Of a stretch of DNA of 64,000 bases, positions 63,475 to 64,000 are shown piece by piece; positions within the stretch are counted from its first letter, which is position 1, and every line of letters begins with the position of its first letter. This DNA comes from Vicinamibacterales bacterium (GTDB lineage Bacteria > Acidobacteriota > Vicinamibacteria > Vicinamibacterales > UBA823), in contig DASCOS010000035.1 of the NCBI GenBank assembly GCA_036012125.1, positions 35,452 through 99,451 on the forward strand, written 5' to 3'. The notes beneath the pieces are model-generated. The model was not told the origin of the DNA. It did not search any database and saw only the letters and a program-made list of their open reading frames with translations. The position numbers and the translations under genes are program-made.

Positions 63475-64000
63475 GTGAAGAACTCATTTGAAACGTTCGC
63501 TGACTTGACCATAAGTGGCCAGTCCAGTCGTTATTGCAGTCTAGCCAAGCTCGAGCAAGCGGGATTTCCCTCTGTGTCCCATCTGCCATATTCACTCAAG
63601 ATTCTCTTGGAGAATCTTTTGCGGCACGAGGACGGTAGAGCGGTGACTGGAGACGATATTGCTGCCCTCGCACAATGGGACCCAGCCGGTGGAGTAGTAG
63701 AGGACATTGCGTTCAGTCCGGCACGGGTGCTACTGCAGGACTTCACGGGGGTACCGGCAGTCGTCGATCTTGCCGCGATCCGTGACGGAGTAGCCAAGCT
63801 TGGCGGTGACCCAAGATGTGTTAATCCACTACAGCCGGTTGAGCTTGTGATCGATCACTCCGTCCAAGTCGACTATTTTGGACGACCCGATGCATTGTTA
63901 TTGAATGCTGAGCTTGAATATCAGCGCAACCGTGAGCGATATGCATTCCTCCGATGGGGACAGAACGCGTTCGGAAACTTCCAAGTCGTGCCGCCAGAAA
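63475..64000 (+). CDS. acnA: Aconitate hydratase A, N-terminal part (runs off the window)
   Basis: The first 175 codons of an AcnA/IRP1-type aconitase, which isomerises citrate and isocitrate. It reads [32 protein letters not shown] (in part), then [34 protein letters not shown] and [21 protein letters not shown] (63457-63463) lies 11 bases before GTG 63475. The [4Fe-4S] cysteines lie beyond the window. Confidence 0.93.
   Translation, partial: MKNSFETFADLTISGQSSRYCSLAKLEQAGFPSVSHLPYSLKILLENLLRHEDGRAVTGDDIAALAQWDPAGGVVEDIAFSPARVLLQDFTGVPAVVDLAAIRDGVAKLGGDPRCVNPLQPVELVIDHSVQVDYFGRPDALLLNAELEYQRNRERYAFLRWGQNAFGNFQVVPPE

Overview
The window looks like chromosomal sequence of a Gram-negative, free-living bacterium, most likely an acidobacterium (Vicinamibacteria-like). 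This is inferred from moderate GC, many secreted Ala-Gln-cleaved proteins, a TonB receptor with a carboxypeptidase-regulatory N-terminus, several outer-membrane barrels, lpxB, PafA-like phosphatases, paired M16 peptidases, and a tmRNA tag resembling acidobacterial ones. I had no database, so the phylum is an inference. I saw no CRISPR array, insertion sequence, integrase or prophage.

Layout. 1-1500: a GNAT acetyltransferase, a secreted orphan protein and a small ribbon-helix-helix-like reading frame broken by an in-frame TAA. 1503-6921: the branched-chain amino acid operon ilvD-ilvB-ilvN-ilvC, preceded by a promoter, a Leu/Val-rich leader ORF, an antiterminator and a strong intrinsic terminator, so very probably an attenuator. 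6990-12728: secreted D-aminoacylase-like hydrolase, a PafA-like phosphatase with an esterase, msrA and a secreted orphan. 12767-16944: tRNA-Pro and the cluster amidase-gerM-rph-rdgB with a SEC-C membrane protein. 17132-24037: porin-like barrel, dicarboxylate symporter, PhoU-like protein, Na/Pi symporter and a PQQ dehydrogenase. 24181-25404: orphan arsJ.

25405-29490 is GC-richer than its surroundings. It holds a livF fragment, an orphan pxpA, an OprC-like TonB receptor and a Cys/His-rich membrane protein. It ends at the 3' end of ssrA (tmRNA, 29527-29878), a classic island integration site. 30218-36622: aminotransferase, a heterodimeric ABC exporter, a 3D-domain protein and thiL. 36740-44194 (minus strand) is the translation operon tRNA-Val, thrS, infC (ATC start), rpmI, rplT, pheS, pheT (short form), zapB-like, zapA, then a probable 6S RNA.

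44403-48558: a barrel protein, a degenerate S41 protease homologue, ruvX and mltG. 48603-53824 (minus): ymdB-xseA-xseB-ispA-tlyA-nadK. 54081-54646: rpoZ and a coupled small membrane protein. 54698-57598 (minus): nfo-yggT-gatC-gatA. 57723-64000: an orphan membrane protein, a barrel protein, an active/inactive M16 peptidase pair, lpxB and the start of acnA.

Most of the window is housekeeping. The least ordinary signals are the ilv leader, the stop-interrupted small ORF, the probable transferred segment beside ssrA, the non-canonical infC start and the probable 6S RNA.
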